Below, one piece after another: positions 26,401 through 34,900 of a stretch of DNA of 43,834 nucleotides. Below the pieces are notes generated by a model. That model was not told the DNA's origin. It saw only the letters and a program-made list of their open reading frames with translations, and did no database searches. A program made the translations under genes and the position numbers. Numbering within the stretch: the stretch's first letter is position 1; every line of letters begins with the position of its first letter. Source of the DNA: Bacteroidales bacterium (lineage in GTDB: Bacteria; Bacteroidota; Bacteroidia; Bacteroidales; Bacteroidaceae); contig JAGHUS010000029.1 in assembly GCA_018064685.1 (NCBI GenBank), positions 1-43,834 of the forward strand, in the 5' to 3' direction.

Positions 26401-27323
26401 ATATCGAGATGTGTCTTAGCTGTACTGCCGGCGCGGACATCGTCTTCGCAGGAGCAAACAATGCTAACGTATATGGCGATATCCATCTGGCCATCAACAG
26501 CGGTACGTTCCGTCAGGTGTTCTGTAGTAACAACAAGGGCGGTGCTGTGTTCGGAAAGTTGCAGTTGGATGTCGATGAGACGGGTTGTACACCTGTCATC
26601 ATCAAGGAACTCTTCGGTGGCGGTAACTTGGCACCTTATTCCGTTTATGGATATAATGATGATGGTACATGTAAGACCAGTGGCGATCAACTCTACGCCG
26701 ATCCTGTCGTGAACATCTATTCTTGCACAGCTATCGGTACTGTCTATGGTGGTGGCTTCGGTAGGCAAGCTGTGATGTACGGCAATCCTACCGTCAATGT
26801 GGATATGGTGAAAGGGAAATTCGCAAGCCGAACAATTATCAGTCTCACCGAGGATTACGACTATAAGCAGGCGATGGTAATTAGTAATGGTTTCAGAGAA
26901 CAAGCAACTAGCATCTCCATCCCTAATGACATCGGCACTATAGGCAACATCTTCGGTGGTGGTAAGGAAGCCGATGTATATGGCAACACTACTGTTAATG
27001 TGTGCGTGAAGGACATATCATTGAAAGACCGTAATCATAATACTGATAGTGATCCATTTGTGCCTACATCTGCCCTCATCTCACCATTTGCCGCAGACAG
27101 CCAAATCATGTCTTTCTCAGATGCGGACAAAACTGCCAACGACGTGCCTACCGGCTCTGTCTATGGCGGTGGTAAGATGGCGAATGTATTTGGTAACACC
27201 AGGGTACACATCCGCAATGGTAATATCGAGGGTAATGTCTTCGGTGCTGGACAGGGTGATGCCGGACAGCCTGATGCTGCACTCGTGCAGGGTAAGACTA
27301 CGGTGATAATCGGTGAGAAATAA
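20427..27323 (+). CDS. Giant secreted YGGG-repeat protein (2298 aa)
   Basis: This is a predicted secreted or surface protein. A signal peptide (cleavage after TAYAQ, residue 28) is followed at once by a Pro-Glu linker (EPEPAPEP) like the tail of the 9307 protein. Nearly all of the rest is a repeat with turns YGGGALGLV, YGGCDMAQ and FGGGKG and the strand pattern G-T-V-I-HG-F-G-IFGGG. Two half-units alternate, one with YGGC-MA (21597, 22167, 23160, 24138, 25146) and one with FGGGNMA (22624, 23612, 24600), giving a superrepeat of about 980-1010 bp. The last 580 residues match the 597-aa protein upstream. No sorting domain is seen; the end is GKTTVIIGEK. The regular strand/turn period suggests a beta-helix or beta-roll. 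Binding partner unknown. Confidence 0.8.
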   Translation: MDMKRTHYIYNIVVTLFFMGMVATAYAQEPEPAPEPNIKIGGSVYGGGALASVRTNTTVTINDGQFEQDVYGGGKGELNNDKTVKASADVTGNTTVTVNGGTFTFPEDGIDANVNHNVYGGGNLACGVGGNTSVTMNVGILPADFYTSDSWTAWKDDFDGQDDNVAQGSVFGAGYGVHTNVAGTATVAINANTTSLIDVIGGSYNGTVAGSTDVTVQSGNIYKVYGGGLGSYAGYDDATTEALKNNLGAVGTDNGDGTYTGGTNVTIHGGKFYNNIFGGGAGLKYKDEVSYFNVAKVNGKANVTIDAIAGWTDEEHAFEHNVYGGGALGLVNDKITVDVKSGWIVGGEVFAGSLGEMGHLDKAQVANGASIKTIANDSEPAGKLSGRFNVYGGCDMAQLTGDTHVDIFHGTFSGNIFGGGKGVPEDEGAAAASKKYLDYGKVTGTTNVLINGPQMTLGKATLYTAETAATANNAHLIKNNGIEPGQLGYIKKYDNEWLEVKAGDAETIDEEIKIYGGGALGLVDGTINTVNLQSGTLYGEVFGGSLGELGHLAKAKVTGDVGVKTTDNGNGDALNGKFTIYGGCEMAQVIGTTDVDIKHGTFLGGIFGGGKGLASAVDGEGNVTNSYMDYGKVEAPNASKAACKVTFESDGSFGGDIYGGGALGLVETSDPENIKPTHITEVHLKKGDLNGKVFGAGLGEKINADKAKVTGNTWVITDKPTGSESLGGNINHVFGGGNMAQVDGNTLVEIIHGSFSGTIFGGGNGVAEDPGTPAGSEKYLNFGKVTETTHVIIDGPTLKLGSVEGTYTAETARIANEASGARENAYNYWKEGDDIITSTMSVYGGGALGMVGKNITVEVKSGEIYGDIFAGSLGELGHVKKAKVTADALHTVTIGTYANTNSDALTGVFSMYGGCDMAQFEGNSEVDIQHGAFRGQIFGGGRGVSCADNGGEETYGIVKGTTYVHFHSDGSFNGDIYGGGALGLVDPGTEPLPEYTTQVHLEYGNINGQVFGGGFGETTNYDSNSTDPAKLAALNTAKVTGNTLVVTDDPGEKELGGEINHVYGGGNMATVDGNTRVEISHGSFSGTIFGGGNGVPSNAITGEEYLDFGKVTETTYVLIDGADLKLGTADYYTDSEASAYNSSHDLHSGDPDYKSAGDVKTVTSEMQIYGGGAMGMVDSNISVEVKSGKIFGAVFAGSMGEEGHINKALVKSNSTQSTRVHLLANSNNDPLTGHFSVYGGCDLAMFEGESEVRINHGTFTGKIFGGGNGLTSARTGTIAGGGEPKYGQIKGVTRVIYDNDGTFNGDIYGGGAMGKIVPDAEAHLPALATDPITTVYLSKGTINGQVFGGSLGEKIDVDKAEVMGNTLVTTDVPNEYITGGAGRIGGRIENFFGGGDMARVTGDTYVTLTRGHFNGRMFGGGNGVPSDSESEYLEFGKVTGDTHVLVDRKNDTDNVLQLGEQEKYTATEATTHNTALHATPGDVNYVQEGDYKKPMKIYGGGALGKVGGTINIAIKNGNHYGEVFGGSLGEKGHPNKALVTGNTNAWAVANKLVDDDPTKPANDALPLTGDLKFYGGCEMARVEGQSKVTINHGTFSGAIYGGGKGIPTYNSDTYIEYGKVVGVAAVGAAPADPVYASVVDFDNEGGTFTGNIYGGGALGKIEDGLANVKMKAGTVKGNVYGGSYGENTLPAKGTAAATLVEMLGGSVNAVADTELKGEVYGGGALANIAGSTEVHLYGGTVGGNVFGGGLGNATTYQEVGGDTKVILGTADYTTASVIDGGSIFGANNINGTPRGRSFVHVRRTVQRSTNKSGPRNVEDDNDVDSYDVAGVYGGGNLSAYQPSDATYTAGKGFATVLVENCDNSIAYVYGGGNAAPVPGTDVKIYGADAINHAFAGGNGKGIDNKGADVGYLNFYSTPDPAATEYGSGKARIAVYGGTVHNVYGGSNTLGYIRTSSSVNVADPEKGDQYAHNCPLKVGKTFGGGNEADIVGDIEMCLSCTAGADIVFAGANNANVYGDIHLAINSGTFRQVFCSNNKGGAVFGKLQLDVDETGCTPVIIKELFGGGNLAPYSVYGYNDDGTCKTSGDQLYADPVVNIYSCTAIGTVYGGGFGRQAVMYGNPTVNVDMVKGKFASRTIISLTEDYDYKQAMVISNGFREQATSISIPNDIGTIGNIFGGGKEADVYGNTTVNVCVKDISLKDRNHNTDSDPFVPTSALISPFAADSQIMSFSDADKTANDVPTGSVYGGGKMANVFGNTRVHIRNGNIEGNVFGAGQGDAGQPDAALVQGKTTVIIGEK

Positions 27324-27373
27324 CCTCACAACCTCATGGCCTAAAACCTCACAACCTAAAGCCTCATAACAAA

Positions 27374-27782
27374 ATGACGGAACAACAGCTCATAGATCTG
27401 CAAGGTCACCAGAAGACTATCGGTGATGCTGGCGAGGAGTTTGTGCTCGGGTATGAGCGCAGACGTCTCGGCGGGCATCCTCGTGTCGGCGATGTGCGCA
27501 TCGTGGGGCGTGGAGCGCGGTGTGCAGGTGCCGATGTACTGGGACAACACTCCCATCGGCGATACCTGCAGCATCGACTTTCTGATAGGGGGCAAGATCA
27601 TAGTGGACTTCTATATGCAGAACTCCATTGGCGAGCCTGAACGCAACCGGCTGAAGAGCCTCATGAAGGTGACGCATCTGCCGTACGGGATGATCTTCAA
27701 TCTTGAAGAAGGGCGGCAATACTGCGAGTGGTATAACCGCGATGCAGAGACCGGGATGATAGATAAGATTACACGACTGTAG
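27374..27782 (+). pseudogene. Frame-disrupted GxxExxY-like gene
   Basis: Two frames share the coding signal. The first opens MTEQQLIDLQ and continues TIGDAGEEFVLGYERR. The second, from about 27450, gives GILVSAMCASWGVERGVQVP, then MYWDNTPIGDTCSIDFLIGG, KIIVDFYMQ and LPYGMIFNLEEGRQYCEW. The second part matches the C-terminal two-thirds of GxxExxY proteins, a small PD-(D/E)xK-like family, but the key positions are altered (GILV where GxxE is usual, and VDFY where VELK is usual). I therefore read it as a decayed gene with at least one frameshift. A functional smaller protein from the second frame (ATG 27423, 119 aa) cannot be excluded. Confidence 0.5.
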
Positions 27783-27826
27783 CATAAAGCTGCGGTGGCC
27801 GATAAGAAACTGAATATAATCATACA

Positions 27827-27958
27827 ATGACGATATACGATATGAATATAATGACTCAGATGAAACAATATATAGTAAGAATGGTGCTGCTCTGCATGGT
27901 GATGATGTGCGGAGCGGGCTTCTCTGCCGGAAACGTCGTAAGTAGCGGAGGGGTATAA
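27827..27958 (+). pseudogene. Truncated copy of the 4856-aa protein's signal peptide (43 aa)
   Basis: The 43-codon frame MTIYDMNIMTQMKQYIVRMV and the following LLCMVMMCGAG align codon by codon with the start of the gene at 28832 (ending IVRMVLLCMVMMCGGG), at a constant offset of 1005 bp. The copy diverges at the cleavage site (FSAGNVVSSGGV) and stops. No mature domain is left. This is the same arrangement as at 7966. Confidence 0.8.
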
Positions 27959-27967
27959 AAAACTAAA

Positions 27968-28003
27968 CCCCATAGTTTGAGGCGAGCCTCAGGGACTATG
28001 GGG
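27968..28003. terminator. Long two-part hairpin
   Basis: CCCCATAGT (27968-27976) pairs with ACTATGGGG (27995-28003), and inside it TGAGGC pairs with GCCTCA around a GA turn. It lies between the truncated signal-peptide copy and the Abi-like gene. No T run follows, so it could be a terminator, a processed 3' end, or a recombination or transposon-end structure. Confidence 0.5.
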
Positions 28004-28076
28004 GATCAAAGTTGATGCAAAGGTAAGAAGTTCTCTTGACTCTACCAAATAAAAAAGAGAAAAACAACAAAAATAT

Positions 28077-28772
28077 ATGAAATTTAAGGATTTTGAGGAA
28101 ATACTGTCACACTCGCGTATGAAAAGATACGTTGATGCCTGCGATGGAGATACCCGTAAAGCTATGACGCTTTACAGACTGAATCTGCATCTCTCGCAGG
28201 ACATGTTCACTGTGATAAGTTGCTTTGAGGTGGCATTGCGCAATGCTATCGATAAGAAACTTTCTTCAAACCTTGGTGCCGATTGGCTGAGAGACTCGCA
28301 ACAGAACGGAGGAATATTTGATAATGTGCAATGCCAACGAACAAGGAACATAATCCGATATGCTTATAATAAGAGAAACTATTTGGGTACATACACCAAC
28401 GATGGATTGCTCTCGGATATGGACTTTGGTGTTTGGAAGTATATGTTTGCACCTAATGAATATCGTGCTACAGGTCGTGTACTTCTTCGCATATTTCCAA
28501 ACAAGCCTCGTTCATCTGCGGCAATGCAATACAATAATTCGTATATGTTCAACGAACTGGATGGTGTTAATAAGATACGCAACCGCATGGCACACCATGA
28601 GCCCATCTGCTTCATGCTCGGGCTGCCGGAAATTGACACCAGTTATGTGCTCAATCAATACCTCAGAATCCAGAATCTCTTCTCATGGATGGGAGTTGAT
28701 GCACGAGGACTTCTCTACGGACTCGATCATGTGTTGACAGTCTGCAACGAAATCAACAAACTAAAGAAATAA
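28077..28772 (+). CDS. Abi-like protein with HEPN motif
   Basis: This 231-aa protein resembles the Abi_2 (AbiD/AbiF) phage abortive-infection family. The N-terminal half has the family pattern KRYVDACDGDTRKAMTLYRL and FTVISCFEVALRNAIDKKL. The C-terminal half carries the HEPN ribonuclease signature R-x4-H: Arg168 to His173 in RNRMAHHEPICF. Length is slightly shorter than usual. HEPN-Abi proteins are thought to cut RNA on phage infection. The gene stands alone between a truncated and an intact copy of the downstream giant gene's signal peptide. A hairpin follows the stop codon. Confidence 0.8.
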   Translation: MKFKDFEEILSHSRMKRYVDACDGDTRKAMTLYRLNLHLSQDMFTVISCFEVALRNAIDKKLSSNLGADWLRDSQQNGGIFDNVQCQRTRNIIRYAYNKRNYLGTYTNDGLLSDMDFGVWKYMFAPNEYRATGRVLLRIFPNKPRSSAAMQYNNSYMFNELDGVNKIRNRMAHHEPICFMLGLPEIDTSYVLNQYLRIQNLFSWMGVDARGLLYGLDHVLTVCNEINKLKK

Positions 28773-28777
28773 CCCTC

Positions 28778-28792
28778 CGCCCTTTTCGGGCG
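28778..28792 (+). terminator. Hairpin after Abi-like gene
   Basis: CGCCC, loop TTTTC, GGGCG, six nt after the stop codon of the Abi-like gene and 40 nt before the giant gene. The arms are the same as in the GCCCCGGTGGGC hairpins of the toxin-antitoxin array (CGCCC/GGGCG), with a different loop. Confidence 0.45.
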
Positions 28793-28831
28793 CGAACAAT
28801 AATATATAATAAATCAAAAATCATAGACTCA

Positions 28832-28918
28832 ATGATTATGACGACACATAGAACGATGACTCTGATGAGACAACATATAGTGAGAATGGTGCTGCTATGC
28901 ATGGTGATGATGTGCGGA
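28832..28918 (+). repeat. Direct repeat flanking Abi-like gene, right copy
   Basis: Partner of 27827-27913 at a constant offset of 1005 bp, covering the signal-peptide codons of the giant gene. Exchange between the copies would remove the hairpin and the Abi-like gene and keep the giant gene intact. Confidence 0.8.
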
Positions 28919-31900
28919 GGGGGGAGTGTGTGGGGTAGAGAAGTGCCTTATACTGTAGGGGCTACAGACTGTAGTACCGGGTATTGGGAAGCAACCTCTG
29001 ATGAATATGCCCTTGATGGAGATGGTACGTACCATTTCGTGTTTGTGAATCATAATCCTGGCAGCGGTGCTAATTGGCTCAACTGGATTCTGAGGGCGTT
29101 CGATACTTCTGACAATGAGTTGTTGGCTCTCCGTGCTGATTATTATGGTTGGGGCACATTGTATACTGAAAGTGGTAGGTCTGGAGATATCAACTGGGAT
29201 GACTTCATGACAAATATGAATGGTGCCGAAGTTGATATGACGGTAACTCGCAGTGGCAATATGCTCACGATGTCATCATCTGCCAGCAAAGGCGGAAACA
29301 AGTTGTGGGATTATGGATATGCAGTGACTAATGCGTCTATTCCCAATCAAATAAAACTGCTTTTGGGAGTTGAGAAAGCTTATCTGGAGATTACCGAAGC
29401 AACCTATAAGGCACCTGAAACTCCAGATTTCTCCCTTGTTGATGGAGGAACTTATATTCTGAAGAATGTGGAGACCGGTAAGTTCCTTGCAGCTGGCAAC
29501 AGTTGGGGTACACAGGCTTCTCTTATGGATGCACCTGACCCATTTGTGGTAAAACAGAACAACGGCAAATACTCTTTCAGTTCAGTGGTATGTAATAACG
29601 ATGGTAGTTTCCCAGGTTCTTGGAATGCAGCAAGCCATGACTCAGGTCACGCAAACCACTATCTTTCCGGCACATTCTGCGATGGAGCTGCTACATGGTT
29701 TACTGTTTCACCAGTAGGTGACAATGTTGCACTCACAGTTGACGGAACGAACTATCTGCAAGGTAATGGCGCTATTGTTGACATGGGTGCAACAAGTAGT
29801 ACTGCCGCATCAGCTCAGTGGAAACTGTATAATATTGATGATTATGCCTTGGACGCAACTCCTAACAACCCTCTCAATGTGACCTATTACGTGGGTGATG
29901 GTAACTTTGGACGTAATAACATTAACTTTCCGAAATGGCACATGAATGCCAGTAACCAAAACCTTAAGGGAGGTGATAATACGAATATTTGTGCTGAGTC
30001 ATATCACTCAACATTCACTCTTTCACAGGAACTGAAAGACATACCATCTGGTGTTTATCAATTGACTGCACAAGGATTCTATCGTCAGGATGGCTCAGAC
30101 AACACAAATCTTCCTTATTTCTATGCAAACAATGAGATAGGTACTTTCCCACAGAAAACTGGCGAGGAAAATAGTATGACAGATGCTTCCAATAGCTTTA
30201 AGACGGGTGTATACACTATCTCTCCTATTAAGGTGCTTGTGACAGACGGTAAGCTGACCATTGGTGCCAAGCTGGAGAATAATACGGCATTGTGGTGTAT
30301 ATGGGATAACTTCCAGCTCACTTTCCTGGGTCAGTTTCCTACCATCACATACTCTTCCGACGAAACGAGCATAAGCGTGGAGATGACAGACTTGCCTACA
30401 AATGGCACAGTCTATTGGCATACAGAAGGTAGGGAATTTACTCCATATAGTGAAATCATCAGTGTCACAGATCCTACAACTCTTTACTATAAGGTGGTTT
30501 ATAACGATGGTTCGGAGTCGGATGTGTATTCAGAGAAACTTGTTTTCCCCGCAACCCCTGAGCTCAGTGCCGATGCGTCATTGCGAATATCTGTTGATAC
30601 AAGCCAAAAGATAAATGTGGAGACTAACTCCAATGGCGCAGTTACCTATACGGGGTATGATGAAGACATTGTTGCGGTTTCCGCTGACGGTGTTGTAACT
30701 GCTATTGCAGAAGGCAACACTGCAGTAACTGTCAATGTAGCTGCTACAAAGGATTATAGAGCAGCCTCGGTGGTTGTACCAATCGTGGTTCCTTCCGAAG
30801 GTGTAGGCTCTGTAAAGTTGCTTGCTGATATTGACTTCTCCAACGACATTGTCGATGGTGCTATTGCTGGCAGAGTTAACTCCATGACGCTTTCCAACGT
30901 GTCAGCAGGCACGCCTTACATGAAGGGATGGAACGGCGGAAATACAGATGTGCTTCGTGTCGGTAACGGAACAGGTACTGTCACTATAGATAAGAGTAAG
31001 ATTGGCGAACGAGACGTTGTCACAGCGTCTTTCGATATGTACTTCGGTTCGCTGATTAACCTTTGTGCAGGTGTTGACCTCAATGACGAGAATGGTGATA
31101 GAATCGCTGGATTCTACTATTCAAAGTACTCGGGAAAGGTAACGGGTGCATACGATGACTTTGGTATGGACTGGGGCAAGATATCAAGTGTAGGTAGTAG
31201 TTCAAGTAGTAATAGTGCTATTTATGTTAGCTCCAACAAGACCACCTTCACCATTACGCTCGATTACATGCTTGGTACAATGTCGATTGTGGCAGAGAAT
31301 GGACAGTTCGGACGTCAGGAACGTAGTGTTCCTATGAGCAATCTGAATCCTATATACCAATTCGTGTTAAAGACTAATTATACCAATGACGACCGTCGTT
31401 GTTGGTTTGATAATCTAAAGATAAAGGTAACAGAAGGAGACTATACAATCGAACCTGCCGAATACACAGTTAAATATCAGGTCGAAAACGGAACTGAGGT
31501 TAAGGATGCTGTCGTTAGAAAATCTTTGCCTGGCAGAATCGTGACTCTTGGTACTACCGATACTGGCGATTTCAAGAATGATGGCAATACAAAGAAGTAT
31601 ATCTACGTCAGCGACAATGCTTCGGAAGTACGTGTTGCCGAAGACGGATCCTCTGTCATTACCGTTCTCTTCCGTGAGGCGGCAGAATATACTTGGCGCC
31701 TGACTACAACAGTAGATAGCGACACAGAACTTCCTTCGGGAACATCGTTCGAAGGTGATGTCACTACTGTCAGCTATCCAACCTTTATTGTTGACAAACA
31801 AGGCAATCTCTATTCTACAACTCAACTTTCTGATGATAACAAACAGTATGCTGTAAGTTTCACTGCGGATAAAAATGGTTTTGAACAACCATTGGAATAC

Positions 31901-34900
31901 ACTGCTACTGGAGATAAAAACATAGTGTTCCTGTCTGAAGCGGAAGATGTGCAAGGCTTGATAATTACCAACGAGGGTGGTTGTGCCACACGTACCTCTG
32001 GTGGTCGTGCAGCTTATGCAGCAGCAGCAGCAACACTGGTGAAAGGTTTGCCAAGAGGTAGTTACGTATTGACAGGCTTCGTTTACAACAACACCAACAA
32101 TACCGTGCATGAGCTCCTTGTCAATGTTGGTGATATAAACATTTGGAGCCTCAGAACAAATACCAATGGTCTGGCCAATGCTACCTCTGAACCATTCGGT
32201 ATCAAGGATGAAAGCACAGAAATAACCATTCCTGCTTGTGGTGGTGTGAACATTGCCTTTGACTTGTTCTATATTCGTCGTGTGGGTGATTTTGCAGGTG
32301 ATCCTGTCATTACAAAGAACCTCAAGTCATCCTATAAGGTTGAACGAGAGCAGAAGATACCTATGGCTATTCAGGCAGATAATGCTCCTTGGTTCAAATG
32401 GTACAAGTGGACAGCAGATCCAGAAACCTTCAATCCCGAGACATTGAACATAACCGATGGCAACGCTACACTGTTGGAGGCATCGAAATCAAATTCATAT
32501 ACCTATACAGGCACTTCTAATGGCAAGGAGTATATCTTTGCAGAGGTTGTTGGTTATGGCTCATCTGTTTACTCCCATCTTGCAGAGGTAAAGACCATCG
32601 ATCCATTAGGTGATGAAGGTGCAGTTACTCTGATTTTTGCACAGGATTATAACAATGCTACAGTTACAGACTGGATAGGTTCGGGTAATAATAGCATCGG
32701 AACGAAGGATGGCGATAAGTGTACGATGATATCAAATACCCAATCAGGTCCGCGTGCATCATACATACAGCTCTCAAGCAAGTTCGACGATGCTCCATCA
32801 CTCCAGAATGGTACCTGGATTCTGGATTACGACTTCAGTCCAGGTGCAGTTGGTACTCGCGAAGGCAATATCCAAGGTTTTGCGGTATACAACAAGGCAC
32901 TTGGTATGCCTACGTCTAACACCAACTATGCACCTGATGCTGTAAATGTATTCTTTGGTCTGGACACAAAAGAGGCAAACAGCAACGTCTATATTCCTTA
33001 TTTAGGAGGTGTGGCGCACACAGAAAATGAAGTAGAACTGGTACCCGGCGACTGGTATCATGTGCATTTGGAAGTGACCAATAGTTCTATTGAAGTCCAA
33101 CTCACTAACGGCAAGGGCAGAGCAGTTGTCTATGAGGGCAATAGCAGCCAAGCATTGACTACAGGCATGGATCTCGGTGGTATCCATCAATTCATTCCAC
33201 GTGAAGGAGGAGCAGCATACTTCGATAACATCGAATTGAAAATAAAGACAAACCAGCCTATCGTCGCTTCCGACCTCCCCGAGTTCTCTGAAGGCAATGA
33301 TGACTATTACCTCAATGAGGGTGAGGGTTTGAATTTTGATGTGCCTGCGGCTACGGAGTTTGAGTGGTATGTGAGCAGTGTGGCACCATCGGCGACGGCG
33401 GATGGTACGACGGCACCTAAGTTGAATGAGGACGGTAGCGTGACGTGGAGTGGACAGCCATTTATGACGGTGGAGAGCCCTGTGGGACGTGGTACGACTA
33501 CGATTACGAAGACTAAGGGCGATGAACTCTCTACATCGGGTAAGCATGTTGTTGAACCTGCGAAGACTGGTAATGGTAGTTACGCATATCAACTCGTGGG
33601 TACTTATCCTACCGTTAAGACTGTGTGGGATGAGGCTGTTACAGAGAGTGGTATCCTCCGTTACTATCCCGAGGCAACGGCATCGGGTTCGCGCTGGCAT
33701 TATCTGCGCCAGTTGGATTCGAATACTGAGGGTGAGCACATTGATTATGTGTGGTGTGTGGCATCGAATGCCTTGGGCGATGTAACCTCGAAGGTGGCTC
33801 AGATTGAGATCTATCCTCAGGCTCCGCTTATCTATCTGCTCGACGACTACCAGCACATGGATGCTGACGGTGACCGTTACGACATGACCCTGCCTGCCAA
33901 CTATAAGTTCCGCAACACTTCGGTGAAGATCAATGCCAACAACCTTATCTTCAGTACGAAGGAGAAGCCTGTGCCTCACAAGACGGTGTCGTACATTCAG
34001 TATCTGGATGAAAGTGGAAAAGAATATACCACAAATGCATATCCTTTCGATGCAGCCCGCGATGAGTGGAAGAATGGCGACGATGTATGGAACGGTGTGC
34101 TCTCTACAACCCAGTTTACAGATCTGGACTTTTTTCTTAATGCTCATTCTAGTGTGCATGGTTTCTATAAGAGCTTTGGCGCATCGGATAAGGGTGTGCA
34201 GATTGACTTTACTTACGGTTTGAGGCAGATGCTACGTGGGGCAGAATACCATAATATCACGAAAAATTCAGATGACAAATACGTTCTTCCACATGGTGGT
34301 GCTCAATATGTCATCGGTGTGCAAGACCAACCTTCTCTTCAGGGTAGGCAGACTTTCTATTGTGACTATGGTCGCTATCCTGCCACCGAGTTTGGAAGCG
34401 TGAATACAAAGACTACCTGGGATTGGAGCACGTTGCCTGAGCGCAGTCTACTGACGTATAACACTACAAAATATACTACCGCCGAACAACAGCAAACGTA
34501 TCTTCATGAGATTAATGGCACGACCTACGTCATTGATCCAGAGACAGGACTTGGCGGTCCTGAGATGGGCAATGAGTATCTCATGGCGGACTTCTACGGC
34601 TATAAGCCAGAGGAACTTGGCGGCTTCCCGTCAGACAAGGTGATGCTCGGTATAGAGTACATCAACGAGCCTGATGACCACTGTATGCAGGGTAACGCCT
34701 TCATCTTCAAGCCAACTGAGGAGGGTACGCTGACGGTGACATTCTCAAGCACCGATGGCAATCAGACGCGCTATCTGGAGCTCTGCACACGAGAGAATGT
34801 AGATGGTGCAGACACTAAAGTGACATCATACGGCTCTACAACATCCAGCGGAAATGCTGCAGCGGAAAGACACACCATTACCATGGACATCACTACGGCG

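Noticed and set aside
20427..27323. CRISPR-like regular repeats from the recurrent TATGGCGGTGGT codons
   Set aside because: The repeats are coding (YGGG turns), vary at third positions and have irregular distances inside one open frame.
9307..27323. Diversity-generating retroelement target
   Set aside because: No reverse transcriptase gene, no template repeat and no adenine-specific variation are visible; variation between repeats looks like ordinary divergence.
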